Shown here piece by piece: positions 16,243 through 22,777 of a stretch of DNA of 25,130 bases. The position numbers were made by a program, and so were the translations under genes. Source of the DNA: a virus; the IMG/VR virus record IMGVR_UViG_3300011112_000009, positions 1 to 25,130 of that record; one strand, 5' to 3'. A model generated the notes under the pieces. That model made no database searches. It was given only the letters and a program-made list of their open reading frames with translations, and had not been told where the DNA came from. The number at the start of each line of letters is the position of its first letter. Position 1 is the stretch's first letter.

Positions 16243-16889
16243 CCCAGGATCGCCTTGGACATCTCGGTGATCAGCGACTCCACGAAGAAGTCCTCACCGG
16301 CCATGAGAGTCTCTTCGGCCTTCAATCTGGGGGGAAGGGTCACGGACCGCTTCAAGAGGTACAGGGGGACGATCTGGGCCCCCCTGCGTTGAAATATGAG
16401 CAGGTTCCCCCGCTTGGAACGCTGCACGAAGGTGTTGTTCCAGTCCCGGGCCTTGGGCCTCAACGGGATGCCTCGGGCGCTTAGGGCGGCCGACAGCGGG
16501 ATGGTCAGGAACTTGGCGCTCCTGGCCGTGATCGTGGTCCCCCGCTCATGGACGCTGATCGGGAACGGCACGATCATGGTGCCGCTGATCAGGTTCAGAT
16601 CCTTGGACGACTTCACGAGGGTGGTGATGCGCTTGATCCCGCCGCTGCGACTGAGCAGGTCAGACGAGCCCGTGGCCGGCACGTTGGTGGGGTTGCTGAA
16701 GGGCTTGCCGTGGCGCCGGATCAGTGCCCGCCGGACCTCGTCCAGGTAGCGCTGGAGGCCCCTGGTCAGGATCGGCCCCAGCTTCTGGACGTCCTTCCCC
16801 AGCTCAGACGCGAACGCCTCCAGGCCCTTCTGCGCATCCCTGAAGCGCTTGTTGCGGAACTGGAACTCGATGCTGATCTGCTCAGCCAT
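16239..16889 (-). CDS. Tail completion/head-tail joining protein (gp10-like)
   Basis: This 216-residue basic protein has the pattern of phage minor tail completion proteins. It shows an N-terminal helix, a RAL-IRRHGKPFSN segment, ISVHERGTTITARSAKFLTIP, WNNTFVQRSKRGNLLIFQR, and PLYLLKRSVTLPPRL. This resembles the HK97 gp10-like or virion-morphogenesis type. It lies between a connector-like gene and the HNH gene. The ATG at 16889 has no purine-rich ribosome site. Instead the 5' leader is almost entirely palindromic element copy B, which starts just after the TAG of the upstream gene. Confidence 0.6.
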   Translation of the reverse strand: MAEQISIEFQFRNKRFRDAQKGLEAFASELGKDVQKLGPILTRGLQRYLDEVRRALIRRHGKPFSNPTNVPATGSSDLLSRSGGIKRITTLVKSSKDLNLISGTMIVPFPISVHERGTTITARSAKFLTIPLSAALSARGIPLRPKARDWNNTFVQRSKRGNLLIFQRRGAQIVPLYLLKRSVTLPPRLKAEETLMAGEDFFVESLITEMSKAILG

Positions 16890-16890
16890 A

Positions 16891-16912
16891 GGTGCAATCG
16901 CTTGCGCGTCTA
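16891..16912. repeat. Palindromic intergenic element, copy B
   Basis: The plus strand reads GGTGCAATCGCTTGCGCGTCTA. Compared with copy A it has one change in the core (AATCG for AAGCG) and a two-base change after it. The flanks GGTGCA and GTCTA are shared with copy A. The element begins with the TAG of the upstream gene and ends one base before the next ATG. Confidence 0.65.
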
Positions 16913-17608
16913 CTCGATCGGCTTGTTGGCGCCGGGCTCGAATCTCACGTGGTCATCCAGCAGGCCCTGGATCTTGCGCTCCAAGACCTTGGGCCGCACG
17001 GTCTTGCCCACCGTGGAGGTCTCCTCGATCCCGATCTGAGGGGTGCTCACCAGCTCCAGCATCGCCCAGGAGATGGCCAGCTCCTTCAGGAAGTCCGGCA
17101 CAGACCGGGTGCCGCTCTGGAGGAACAGGGTGTCCTTGTTGGGGTCCGGAGCGATGCCGGCGTCATACGTGATCTGCACGTACAGCCTGATCAGCCGGAA
17201 GTCCTGGATGATCACCACGCCCCGCTCAGCCTGCACCTGCACGAACTGGTCCGGATCGGTCACGGCCGTCTCGGTGGTGTCTCGCAGATCCGTGGGGTCC
17301 GTCCCGGTGTTGCCCGGCAGAAACAACAGCACCCTGGGCGCCACCTCCACCTTGACCTCTACAGTCTGATCCACCAGACCCTGGGTCAGCAGGAACCGCT
17401 CAGCGAACCGGCCCCCGGTCAGGTCGGAGTCCGGGATGTAGAACCGGTCCACGCGCTGGTCCTGCTCATCGAACACTGTGCGCAACTCCGACTGGAGCTG
17501 TTCGGTCGTGCCCTCCAGGGTGCGCCTGATTGCTGTGCGGACGCCGTCTATGTCCGGCAGGAACATCCGCCGCCGGACATCGTCAATCTGGACCAGCAGC
17601 TTGGCCAT
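16910..17608 (-). CDS. Head-tail connector/head completion-like protein
   Basis: This 232-residue protein starts MAKLLVQIDDVRRRM, then a helix (TAIRRTLEGTTEQLQSELRTV). Beta-rich text follows, including VDRFYIPDSDL, RFLLTQGLV, EVKVEVAPRVLL, and the helical PDFLKELAISWAMLEL. Position after the capsid and before the tail completion gene fits a head completion (adaptor-like) role; the helix-rich C-terminus agrees. No catalytic motif is seen. The ATG follows a perfect AGGAGGT ribosome site. It ends in TAG at the start of palindrome copy B. Confidence 0.55.
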   Translation of the reverse strand: MAKLLVQIDDVRRRMFLPDIDGVRTAIRRTLEGTTEQLQSELRTVFDEQDQRVDRFYIPDSDLTGGRFAERFLLTQGLVDQTVEVKVEVAPRVLLFLPGNTGTDPTDLRDTTETAVTDPDQFVQVQAERGVVIIQDFRLIRLYVQITYDAGIAPDPNKDTLFLQSGTRSVPDFLKELAISWAMLELVSTPQIGIEETSTVGKTVRPKVLERKIQGLLDDHVRFEPGANKPIE

Positions 17609-17629
17609 CGAGTTACCTCCTGGCCAAGA

Positions 17630-18046
17630 CTATACCGAGAGCGCCTCTTCGTCGTCGCCCTCGGTCTCCTCAGCCCCTTCAGCACCGGTGTCCAGCAGGC
17701 CGTCGTCGGTCTCGATCGCACCCGCGTCGTCCGCCAGCACAGGCCGGCGCCGCTTCCTGAGCATAGCCTCTCGCCGCTTGATCTTCTGCCTGTCCGCGAG
17801 AGTCATGCCCCGGCCAGCCTTGGCTTCCTTCTTGGCCCGTGTCAGGTCGTCTTGATGGATGCGCTCGAACTTGCCAGTGGCCAGCAGCTCGTCTGCGAGG
17901 TTCTTGTCCAGCGCGTAAAGCTGCTCGCGCCGGTACATCTTGCCCGTGGGCTGGTAGTAGTAGCGCGCCAGGCCACCCTCTCCCCGCGCCCCGAGTCGCG
18001 CGAGTCGAATAATTATCCTCTCCTGCACTTTCTTCTTGGCCGGCAT
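17630..18046 (-). CDS. Small basic/acidic two-part protein after the capsid, unknown function
   Basis: This 138-residue protein is not recognised. The N-terminal 50 residues are basic (AKKKVQERIIIRLARLG) with ARYYYQPTGKMYRREQLYAL. A Lys/Arg-rich helix follows at about 90-100 (LADRQKIKRREAMLRKRRR). The last 35 residues are strongly acidic (GAEETEGDDEEALSV). Such charge-split small proteins occur next to capsid genes as head accessory factors, which is the best guess here. The ATG has GAGGAGGGAACCTA upstream. It is the first gene after the capsid terminator. Confidence 0.6.
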   Translation of the reverse strand: MPAKKKVQERIIIRLARLGARGEGGLARYYYQPTGKMYRREQLYALDKNLADELLATGKFERIHQDDLTRAKKEAKAGRGMTLADRQKIKRREAMLRKRRRPVLADDAGAIETDDGLLDTGAEGAEETEGDDEEALSV

Positions 18047-18101
18047 TAGGTTCCCTCCTCTGGCTTCCGTGGTTGCCGTTCAGGAGAAGTCTAGCAGCCC
18101 C

Positions 18102-18140
18102 ATAAAGGAAACGCCCCAGGAACCGAAGTTCCTGAGGCGC
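18102..18140 (-). terminator. Hairpin terminator after the capsid gene
   Basis: On the minus strand GCGCCTCAGGAAC pairs with GTTCCTGGGGCGT: 13 pairs with two G-U wobbles, closed by a C(UUCG)G tetraloop. The following bases are TTCCTTTATG. The hairpin begins 25 bases after the capsid TAA. Stem, loop and tract fit an intrinsic terminator; the moderate T tract suggests partial readthrough to the downstream tail genes. Confidence 0.82.
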
Positions 18141-18164
18141 TCTCCCCTGGCTCAGCCCTATGGC

Positions 18165-19133
18165 TTAGAGTGCCAATCCGATGTCGTTGTAGACCACAGC
18201 CGCCTCTGCCTCTTCGACCTGGAAGTCCAGCCGCGCCGTGAGCACGATGATGTACTCCCTGGTGCGGATGTCCTTGTCGAACTCCATGAGGACCTGGCGC
18301 TGCACGCCCATGAGGAGGTTGAGGGGATTCGTGAAGAGCCCCTTGTCCTCCGGCATGGTCTGGACCCGCGAAACCGGCACGCCAAAGGGCGTGGGGTTCT
18401 GCTGGCCCTGGACGAAGGAGTCGCCTACGCCCGTGGCGCGCGAGGCCAGGGAGTCGCGGTACTCGACGTCCTGATCCACGCTCACGTAGTGGCGCATCTG
18501 AGCGACGTTCCGGTGATACTGGTCCGGCAGGACCTGCATCCCGACCTTGAACGTCTCCTTGGCGATCTTCGCCCCGCCGATGTCGGCGATGTTTCCGTTG
18601 GTCTCCACCTCGACCAGGTAGCCGTCGTTCAGTGCGAGGTACGTGTCCGCCGAGGCGGTGTCCCCGTTGAGCGCCAGCTCCTCCAGATCGAGGGCAGCCC
18701 GCTCGGCCATGAGATCCACGACCGTGTCGCGGAGCCCGCCGCTGAGGGCCGTGATGCCCACGTCGGCGTGCTGACCGAGAGTTCCGATGCGCTCGATGTT
18801 GTCCTCCAGCACGTCGTAGGTCAGCCGCACCTCGGCCATCACCTCGAACGTGGTCAGGAGCACCTGCTCCGTCACGGGAGCCGCACGGTCACCCGAGGAC
18901 AGGCCGGAGCCTACCGCGGGGGCCGCGCGCATGATGCGCGATCCGAACTGAATCTTGTTGATCTGGCGCTGCGGCGCCCGCATCTCGATGGTGCGGACGT
19001 CCCTCAGGATGGTCGGCTCCTTGATCAGCTTGCGGACGAACCGATTGGCCTGCTCGTCTACAAGCTCGCCGCCATTCGCCTGAAGGTCTGCAACCGTCAG
19101 GTCGGCTTTGAGTAGAAGCTCATTCGATGCCAT
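18165..19133 (-). CDS. Major capsid protein (HK97 fold)
   Basis: This 322-residue protein matches a known phage major capsid type. It opens [12 protein letters not shown], then GGELVDEQANRFVRKLIKEP, TILRDVRTIEM and INKIQFGSRIMR. The middle has VLLTTFEVMAEVRLTYDVLED, LMAERAALDLEELALNGD, and QYHRNVAQMRHYVS. The C-terminal part has NPTPFGVPVSRV, NLLMGVQRQVLMEFDKDIR and EYIIVLTARLDFQVEE. It forms the icosahedral shell. No long N-terminal delta domain is present, which fits the separate scaffold gene just upstream. The start follows GGAGGAGGGAATTTCC. The TAA stop and strong terminator fit high expression. Residues 10-28 are repeated in the protease (see findings). Confidence 0.93.
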   Translation of the reverse strand: MASNELLLKADLTVADLQANGGELVDEQANRFVRKLIKEPTILRDVRTIEMRAPQRQINKIQFGSRIMRAAPAVGSGLSSGDRAAPVTEQVLLTTFEVMAEVRLTYDVLEDNIERIGTLGQHADVGITALSGGLRDTVVDLMAERAALDLEELALNGDTASADTYLALNDGYLVEVETNGNIADIGGAKIAKETFKVGMQVLPDQYHRNVAQMRHYVSVDQDVEYRDSLASRATGVGDSFVQGQQNPTPFGVPVSRVQTMPEDKGLFTNPLNLLMGVQRQVLMEFDKDIRTREYIIVLTARLDFQVEEAEAAVVYNDIGLAL

Positions 19134-19169
19134 TGGAAATTCCCTCCTCCCAGTGGCTGGGTTGTCGTT

Positions 19170-20291
19170 CTAGTCTCGGCTCCCACTTCGCGCGGTGTCC
19201 ATCAGGGGGATGATCTCGCCCTTCTTGACCTTCGCGCCCTGGTTGAACCGGAGCTTGGGCTCCGGATCTCCGGTGGAAGCACCACCCACGGCGGCCGATG
19301 CGGAGTCTGCCTTCTGTGCGAGAGCCTTGGCCTCGTCAGCGGTGTCCTTCGCCTCGTCCACCTGGCCCTTGAGGTCCTTCAGCTGTGCGCCGATGCCCTC
19401 GATGGCCTTGAGGATCGGGTCCTTCCCGTCCTCATCGGGCTCAGACTTCTCGACATTGGCTTTGGCTCCGGAGTCCGGGGTGCCTGCCTTGTCTTCTGCC
19501 TCGCCCTTCTTCGCGTCCGCCTTCTCGTCCTTGGGCTTCTCGTCCTCGGACTTCTCGACCTTCGGGTCCTTCTCAGGATCCGCGGTCTTGTCGTCTTCGG
19601 GCTTCGCCTCGGGCTCGATGGCCTCCGCGTCGAACGCTTGCTCCAGCTTGAACACGTCGGCGGGGATCTTCTCCGCCAAGTCGCCGACGAAAGTGCTGAA
19701 CTTGGTGGCGGCGGCCTTGATGGAGGTCACCACCTTCTCCTGGGAGGTGTCTTCCTCTTCCAGGATGTTTGTGATCGTGCTGGCGAGCGCGTCATGGGCC
19801 AGGAACATCCCGGGGATGAACTGCTGGGCGCCCAGATTCTCACCGAAGTCGGTGCTGGCCCGCTTCTGGACCTCTTCGCCCGGCACGCCGCGCAGGTAGA
19901 CCCCGCGGTTGTCGTCGAACTTGAGGTACGTGCACTTCTCCGGATCCAGATCCGTCTCGCCCTGGACGTAGGCCGTATGGCCTTCCTCGGACTTGACGGT
20001 CTTCTCGATCGAGAAGCCCGCGGCCTTGATCAGCTCGCTCGCCTTGTCGGCATCTGCCCCACTTGAGACCACGATGGCCGCGACCTCAGCTTGGGCAACG
20101 ATGGCCGAGTTGGCCTCCTTGCGGAAATGCTTGTAAAAATCCAGCACGCCTTGTCCCTCCTCAGACGGCCCTTCACGCTTCGTGATGCGAAAGGGTGCCC
20201 TATTTGCACCTCGGTCCACAAGGGAGATGCGGAGCACGTCCACATTGATCAATTCGCCGACCGGCATCTTGATCCGCCGCACACCCGGCAT
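19170..20291 (-). CDS. Probable capsid scaffold protein
   Basis: This is a 373-residue protein. Residues 10-40 (LINVDVLRISLVDRGANRAPF) show the ISLVxRGANRxPF phrase typical of XkdF-linked prohead genes. The middle contains a small alpha/beta region, then a charged disordered stretch at about 222-292 rich in Lys, Asp, Glu and Pro. A helix likely to form a coiled coil follows at 292-330 (ILKAIEGIGAQLKDLKG, then DEAKDTADEAKALAQ). Composition and location, between protease and capsid, fit a scaffold. The C-terminus ends RFNQGAKVKKGEIIPLMD, perhaps a capsid-binding tail. The start has GAGGAGGGAGATAG before the ATG. Scaffold function is inferred from order and composition. Confidence 0.68.
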   Translation of the reverse strand: MPGVRRIKMPVGELINVDVLRISLVDRGANRAPFRITKREGPSEEGQGVLDFYKHFRKEANSAIVAQAEVAAIVVSSGADADKASELIKAAGFSIEKTVKSEEGHTAYVQGETDLDPEKCTYLKFDDNRGVYLRGVPGEEVQKRASTDFGENLGAQQFIPGMFLAHDALASTITNILEEEDTSQEKVVTSIKAAATKFSTFVGDLAEKIPADVFKLEQAFDAEAIEPEAKPEDDKTADPEKDPKVEKSEDEKPKDEKADAKKGEAEDKAGTPDSGAKANVEKSEPDEDGKDPILKAIEGIGAQLKDLKGQVDEAKDTADEAKALAQKADSASAAVGGASTGDPEPKLRFNQGAKVKKGEIIPLMDTARSGSRD

Positions 20292-20310
20292 CTATCTCCC
20301 TCCTCAGCAT

Positions 20311-21852
20311 CTAATCGAAGCCCTGGTCACTGACCAGATCGTCCGGAGGAGCCGTCCTACCGATCGAAACAGCCAGAATGGCTTCGCTGATAGAGTAGCG
20401 GTGAACGTGGGGATTTGCACCGCTGGACTCCGTCACGGTCCCCTTTTGGATCCCGTGGGAGTGAAGTTCGCCAGGCTGGGCGGTGGGATCCGACTCCGTG
20501 GAGGTCTCGCCCCCAAGGAACTGCCCCTGCTCCCCGAACCGCACCGAGAAGTCATGCGTGTGGTCATTGGTGGGCGGAGCCGTGCGGCCTGTGATCTCCT
20601 CCGGGAGATTCAGCTCGAAGCTCTTCTCCGTCCGCTGGGCCTTGCCCTCCAGGCTAAATCCGTTCAACTCGCCCCGCTTGATCGCATCCCAGACCTCCGG
20701 ATTCCGGACGTGGACCCCGATCACCCAGGCGCTCTCGATGAAGGTGGGGTCGCCCTTCCGGGCGATGAAGCTCTCCACCACCAGGGCCTCCGGTAGGACA
20801 CAGTCCCCATCGTGCATACGGTCGATCTGATCCAGGCGCTGGTTGGCCATGAAGAGGTAGGCGGCCTTTTCGACCTCCTCGATCGTCATGAAGTCGCCCT
20901 GGGAATCCGGCAGGCCCGGGATGTAGACCTCACCCCAGACGATCTGCTTCTCATCGTCCCGCTTCTTGATCTGGAGCAGGTCCTCCCGCCTGGAGCCGTC
21001 CTCCTTCTTTAGGTCGGGGGTGTCGATCAGGATGTGGCACGCCTTGATGGCCGAGGCCACCCGCACCAGCTCGGAGAGGGCCTGCCAGCTGAGGACGTCC
21101 CCCACCTGTGCCTTCTCCAGCTCCTGCATGGCGATGGCCTGCACCTGGGGCGGGATCTGGGCCAGGTCCACACTGAACAGGGTCTTCAGCGCATCCCTGG
21201 GCTTCTCAGCCAGGGGGTTGTTGGGCGCCCGCAGGTCGGCCGGGATGATCAGGCTCTCAGGCCCGCCCGTGCCCCTCGCCGGCACTGGCCCGGTGTCGTG
21301 TGGGAACTCAGGCACGATGGTCTTGGTCAGGCCCAGGAGGAACGCCAGGGCGCTGCGCTTCGGCTTCTTGGGCTTGCCCTGCTCTGCCACCAGGAGGCCG
21401 CCGCTGGTCTCCAGATCGGCGACGGTCAAGTCAGCTCGGGCGAAGCTCAGATCCGGGGGCTGATCCACTGACGGCATCATACCCAGGGCCTCGCGCCGCC
21501 GGCCTAGCTTCCGCTGGCGCCGCCTCTCCGGCATAGCGAACAGCCCGTTCGAGCCCACGCCCAGGCCCAGGAGTCCAGAGATCCCGCCAGGACCGCCCTT
21601 GGAGGCTGTCGTGACGCACCTGTTCTTCTCACGGGAGAACCGCATCCCCGGGGGGCACTGCGGGCCCTCGTGATCCACCTTGAACATGGAGCTGGTCTTG
21701 CGCCGCCGCCTGCCGACCCGCTTCTGGGTGGACTTGGAGTTGCAGAAGGCGAAGCGCTGGCCCTGGTCCGGGAAGTCCTTGCGGGCTTCCGAGTCCCCCA
21801 TGCAGCGGCTCACGAACTCCTTCTTGCTCTCTCCAGGCCGTGGGTCCGGCAT
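20311..21852 (-). CDS. Prohead protease, XkdF/S78_2-like, with N-terminal and His-rich C-terminal extensions
   Basis: This is a 513-residue protein. Residues 302-405 fit the XkdF-like protease domain: [47 protein letters not shown] and [10 protein letters not shown]. His347 and Ser361 are candidate catalytic residues. Residues 1-40 ([18 protein letters not shown]) match a common phage N-terminal phrase. At 139-158 the protein repeats the capsid N-terminal peptide. The C-terminus has three histidine pairs (HTH 431-433, HSH 464-466, HVH 482-484), flanked by two GRTAPP copies (422-427, 498-503). The start is an ATG two bases after the upstream TAG. The role is inferred to be prohead maturation; this domain occurs in phages with separate scaffolds. 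Confidence 0.82.
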   Translation of the reverse strand: MPDPRPGESKKEFVSRCMGDSEARKDFPDQGQRFAFCNSKSTQKRVGRRRRKTSSMFKVDHEGPQCPPGMRFSREKNRCVTTASKGGPGGISGLLGLGVGSNGLFAMPERRRQRKLGRRREALGMMPSVDQPPDLSFARADLTVADLETSGGLLVAEQGKPKKPKRSALAFLLGLTKTIVPEFPHDTGPVPARGTGGPESLIIPADLRAPNNPLAEKPRDALKTLFSVDLAQIPPQVQAIAMQELEKAQVGDVLSWQALSELVRVASAIKACHILIDTPDLKKEDGSRREDLLQIKKRDDEKQIVWGEVYIPGLPDSQGDFMTIEEVEKAAYLFMANQRLDQIDRMHDGDCVLPEALVVESFIARKGDPTFIESAWVIGVHVRNPEVWDAIKRGELNGFSLEGKAQRTEKSFELNLPEEITGRTAPPTNDHTHDFSVRFGEQGQFLGGETSTESDPTAQPGELHSHGIQKGTVTESSGANPHVHRYSISEAILAVSIGRTAPPDDLVSDQGFD

Positions 21853-21854
21853 AG

Positions 21855-22202
21855 CTATGTCCTCAGCACTGGGGGCAGCTCGCGCCCCGGGTTGGCTTTC
21901 CGAAAGGCTGCCGCCACTTTGCGCTTCACGCCAGGCAGGTCCTTCGCAGGGATCTGGACTCTCTGGCCTCGGAAGCCCTTGCCCAGGGCCGCGACCGCCC
22001 GGCCCACCTGGGCAGCAGTCGGGGCAGCACCGGGCGATTCAGCCAGGCGCAGCTTCCAGGTGCTGGGCGTGGATCGGTCCGGCACGTACGCGAAGTCGCC
22101 GGCAGGGAAGTCCTTGCCGTTCTCGCGCTTGGTCTGCTTGAAGAGGTGGACGTACAGGTCCAGGTGCCGCTTCCGCACCAGCGTGGCGAGCCCGAAGTTC
22201 AT
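21855..22202 (-). CDS. Small phage protein with AYVPD/STWKLR motif, unknown function
   Basis: This 115-residue protein is basic. Its recognisable phrase is [20 protein letters not shown], a stretch I associate with phage head-module proteins, but I cannot name a family with certainty. The C-terminal half is helical ([29 protein letters not shown]). The ATG at 22202 follows the upstream TAG by four bases and has no clear ribosome site, so coupling is likely. It sits directly before the protease gene. A prohead or internal-head role is possible. Confidence 0.6.
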   Translation of the reverse strand: MNFGLATLVRKRHLDLYVHLFKQTKRENGKDFPAGDFAYVPDRSTPSTWKLRLAESPGAAPTAAQVGRAVAALGKGFRGQRVQIPAKDLPGVKRKVAAAFRKANPGRELPPVLRT

Positions 22203-22206
22203 GGCC

Positions 22207-22392
22207 CTACGAGACGAACTTCAGCCTGGTCTTGACCCGCTTGAAAGGCTTGGCCTTGTTGCCGCCGAAGGGCTTCTTCTTGCCCTTCTCGCCTTCCTTG
22301 TCTTCCTCGTCATCGTGGCCGGTGTTGGGTGTGTGTCCCGCCTTGGCCCGCTCAACAGCCGCCTGGTTGGGGAAACGATCGAAATAGGACAT
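22207..22392 (-). CDS. Small charged protein, unknown function
   Basis: I chose the ATG at 22392, giving 61 residues starting MSYFDRFPNQ, because GAGGAGGGAGCC lies immediately upstream. A longer frame from a GTG at 22428 would put the ribosome site inside the gene and overlap palindrome copy C. The middle is acidic (DDEEDKEGEKG) and the C-terminus basic (GNKAKPFKRVKTRLKFVS). It is not recognised. It is likely disordered and part of the head module. Confidence 0.55.
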   Translation of the reverse strand: MSYFDRFPNQAAVERAKAGHTPNTGHDDEEDKEGEKGKKKPFGGNKAKPFKRVKTRLKFVS

Positions 22393-22421
22393 GGCTCCCT
22401 CCTCAGACGAGGAGGATAGCT

Positions 22422-22441
22422 CGTGCAAGCGCTTGCGCCTA
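22422..22441. repeat. Palindromic intergenic element, copy C
   Basis: The plus strand reads CGTGCAAGCGCTTGCGCCTA, with the perfect 12-base palindrome GCAAGCGCTTGC in the middle. On the minus strand it follows the TAG of the gene at 22439-22621 and lies in the 46-base gap before the next ATG. It shares 16 of 20 positions or better with copy A when the two-base flank difference is ignored. Confidence 0.65.
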
Positions 22442-22621
22442 GGACAGCTCGATCTCCGCAGGGACCACGATCTCGATCCCGGCGGCCTTCAGGTCCTCGA
22501 TTTGCTCGCGCAAGACCTTCCGGAAGTTCTTCTCTTCATCAGTCTTGTCCCGAGTCCTGGGGGCCTTCTTATTGGTCTCCTCCAGGAGGATCTCTTCTTC
22601 TCGGCCTGGTCTGACAGCCAT
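22439..22621 (-). CDS. Small acidic helical protein, unknown function
   Basis: This 60-residue protein runs MAVRPGREEEILLEE, then KTDEEKNFRKVLREQIEDL, then AAGIEIVVPAEIELS. A single charged helix dominates. Its ATG directly abuts the TAG of the upstream small gene, and the ribosome site GAGGAGGAG lies within that gene's last codons. No family is recognised. Being just two genes downstream of the toxin-like fusion, it could be an antitoxin or a head accessory factor, but nothing in the sequence decides this. Confidence 0.55.
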   Translation of the reverse strand: MAVRPGREEEILLEETNKKAPRTRDKTDEEKNFRKVLREQIEDLKAAGIEIVVPAEIELS

Positions 22622-22777
22622 CTACTCCTCCTCTGTGGACGGCAGCGTGATCACCACCACCTGCGGCCCCTTGGTTCCATCATGACCCACAGTTGCGCGT
22701 GTGCCTTCCCGAGGCCGTCTCCGCCTCTTCTTGCTGCGCTTCTTGGGCGCCTTCTCCAGAGATACCGGCTCGGTCAT
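22622..22777 (-). CDS. Very small basic protein overlapping the MuF-toxin gene
   Basis: This 51-residue frame starts at an ATG overlapping the TGA of the upstream fusion gene (ATGA) with GGAGGTTGTGCT upstream, a good ribosome site. The protein has a strongly basic stretch (KAPKKRSKKRRRRPREG) and ends PQVVVITLPSTEEE. It is too short for many gene callers. The overlap and ribosome site argue for real translation. Its function is not known; nucleic-acid binding by the basic stretch is possible. Confidence 0.58.
   Translation of the reverse strand: MTEPVSLEKAPKKRSKKRRRRPREGTRATVGHDGTKGPQVVVITLPSTEEE

Noticed and set aside
18047-18101. A possible promoter between the capsid terminator and the next gene
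   Set aside because: I see no convincing -35/-10 pair; only a ribosome site (GAGGAGGGA) is clear.
19640-20066. Plus-strand frames opposite the scaffold gene
   Set aside because: They mirror the Lys/Glu-rich scaffold codons and show no protein-like motif or ribosome site.
22393-22428. A longer start (GTG at 22428) for the small gene at 22207-22392
   Set aside because: A strong GAGGAGGGAGCC ribosome site lies right before the ATG at 22392, and the longer version would read into palindrome copy C.
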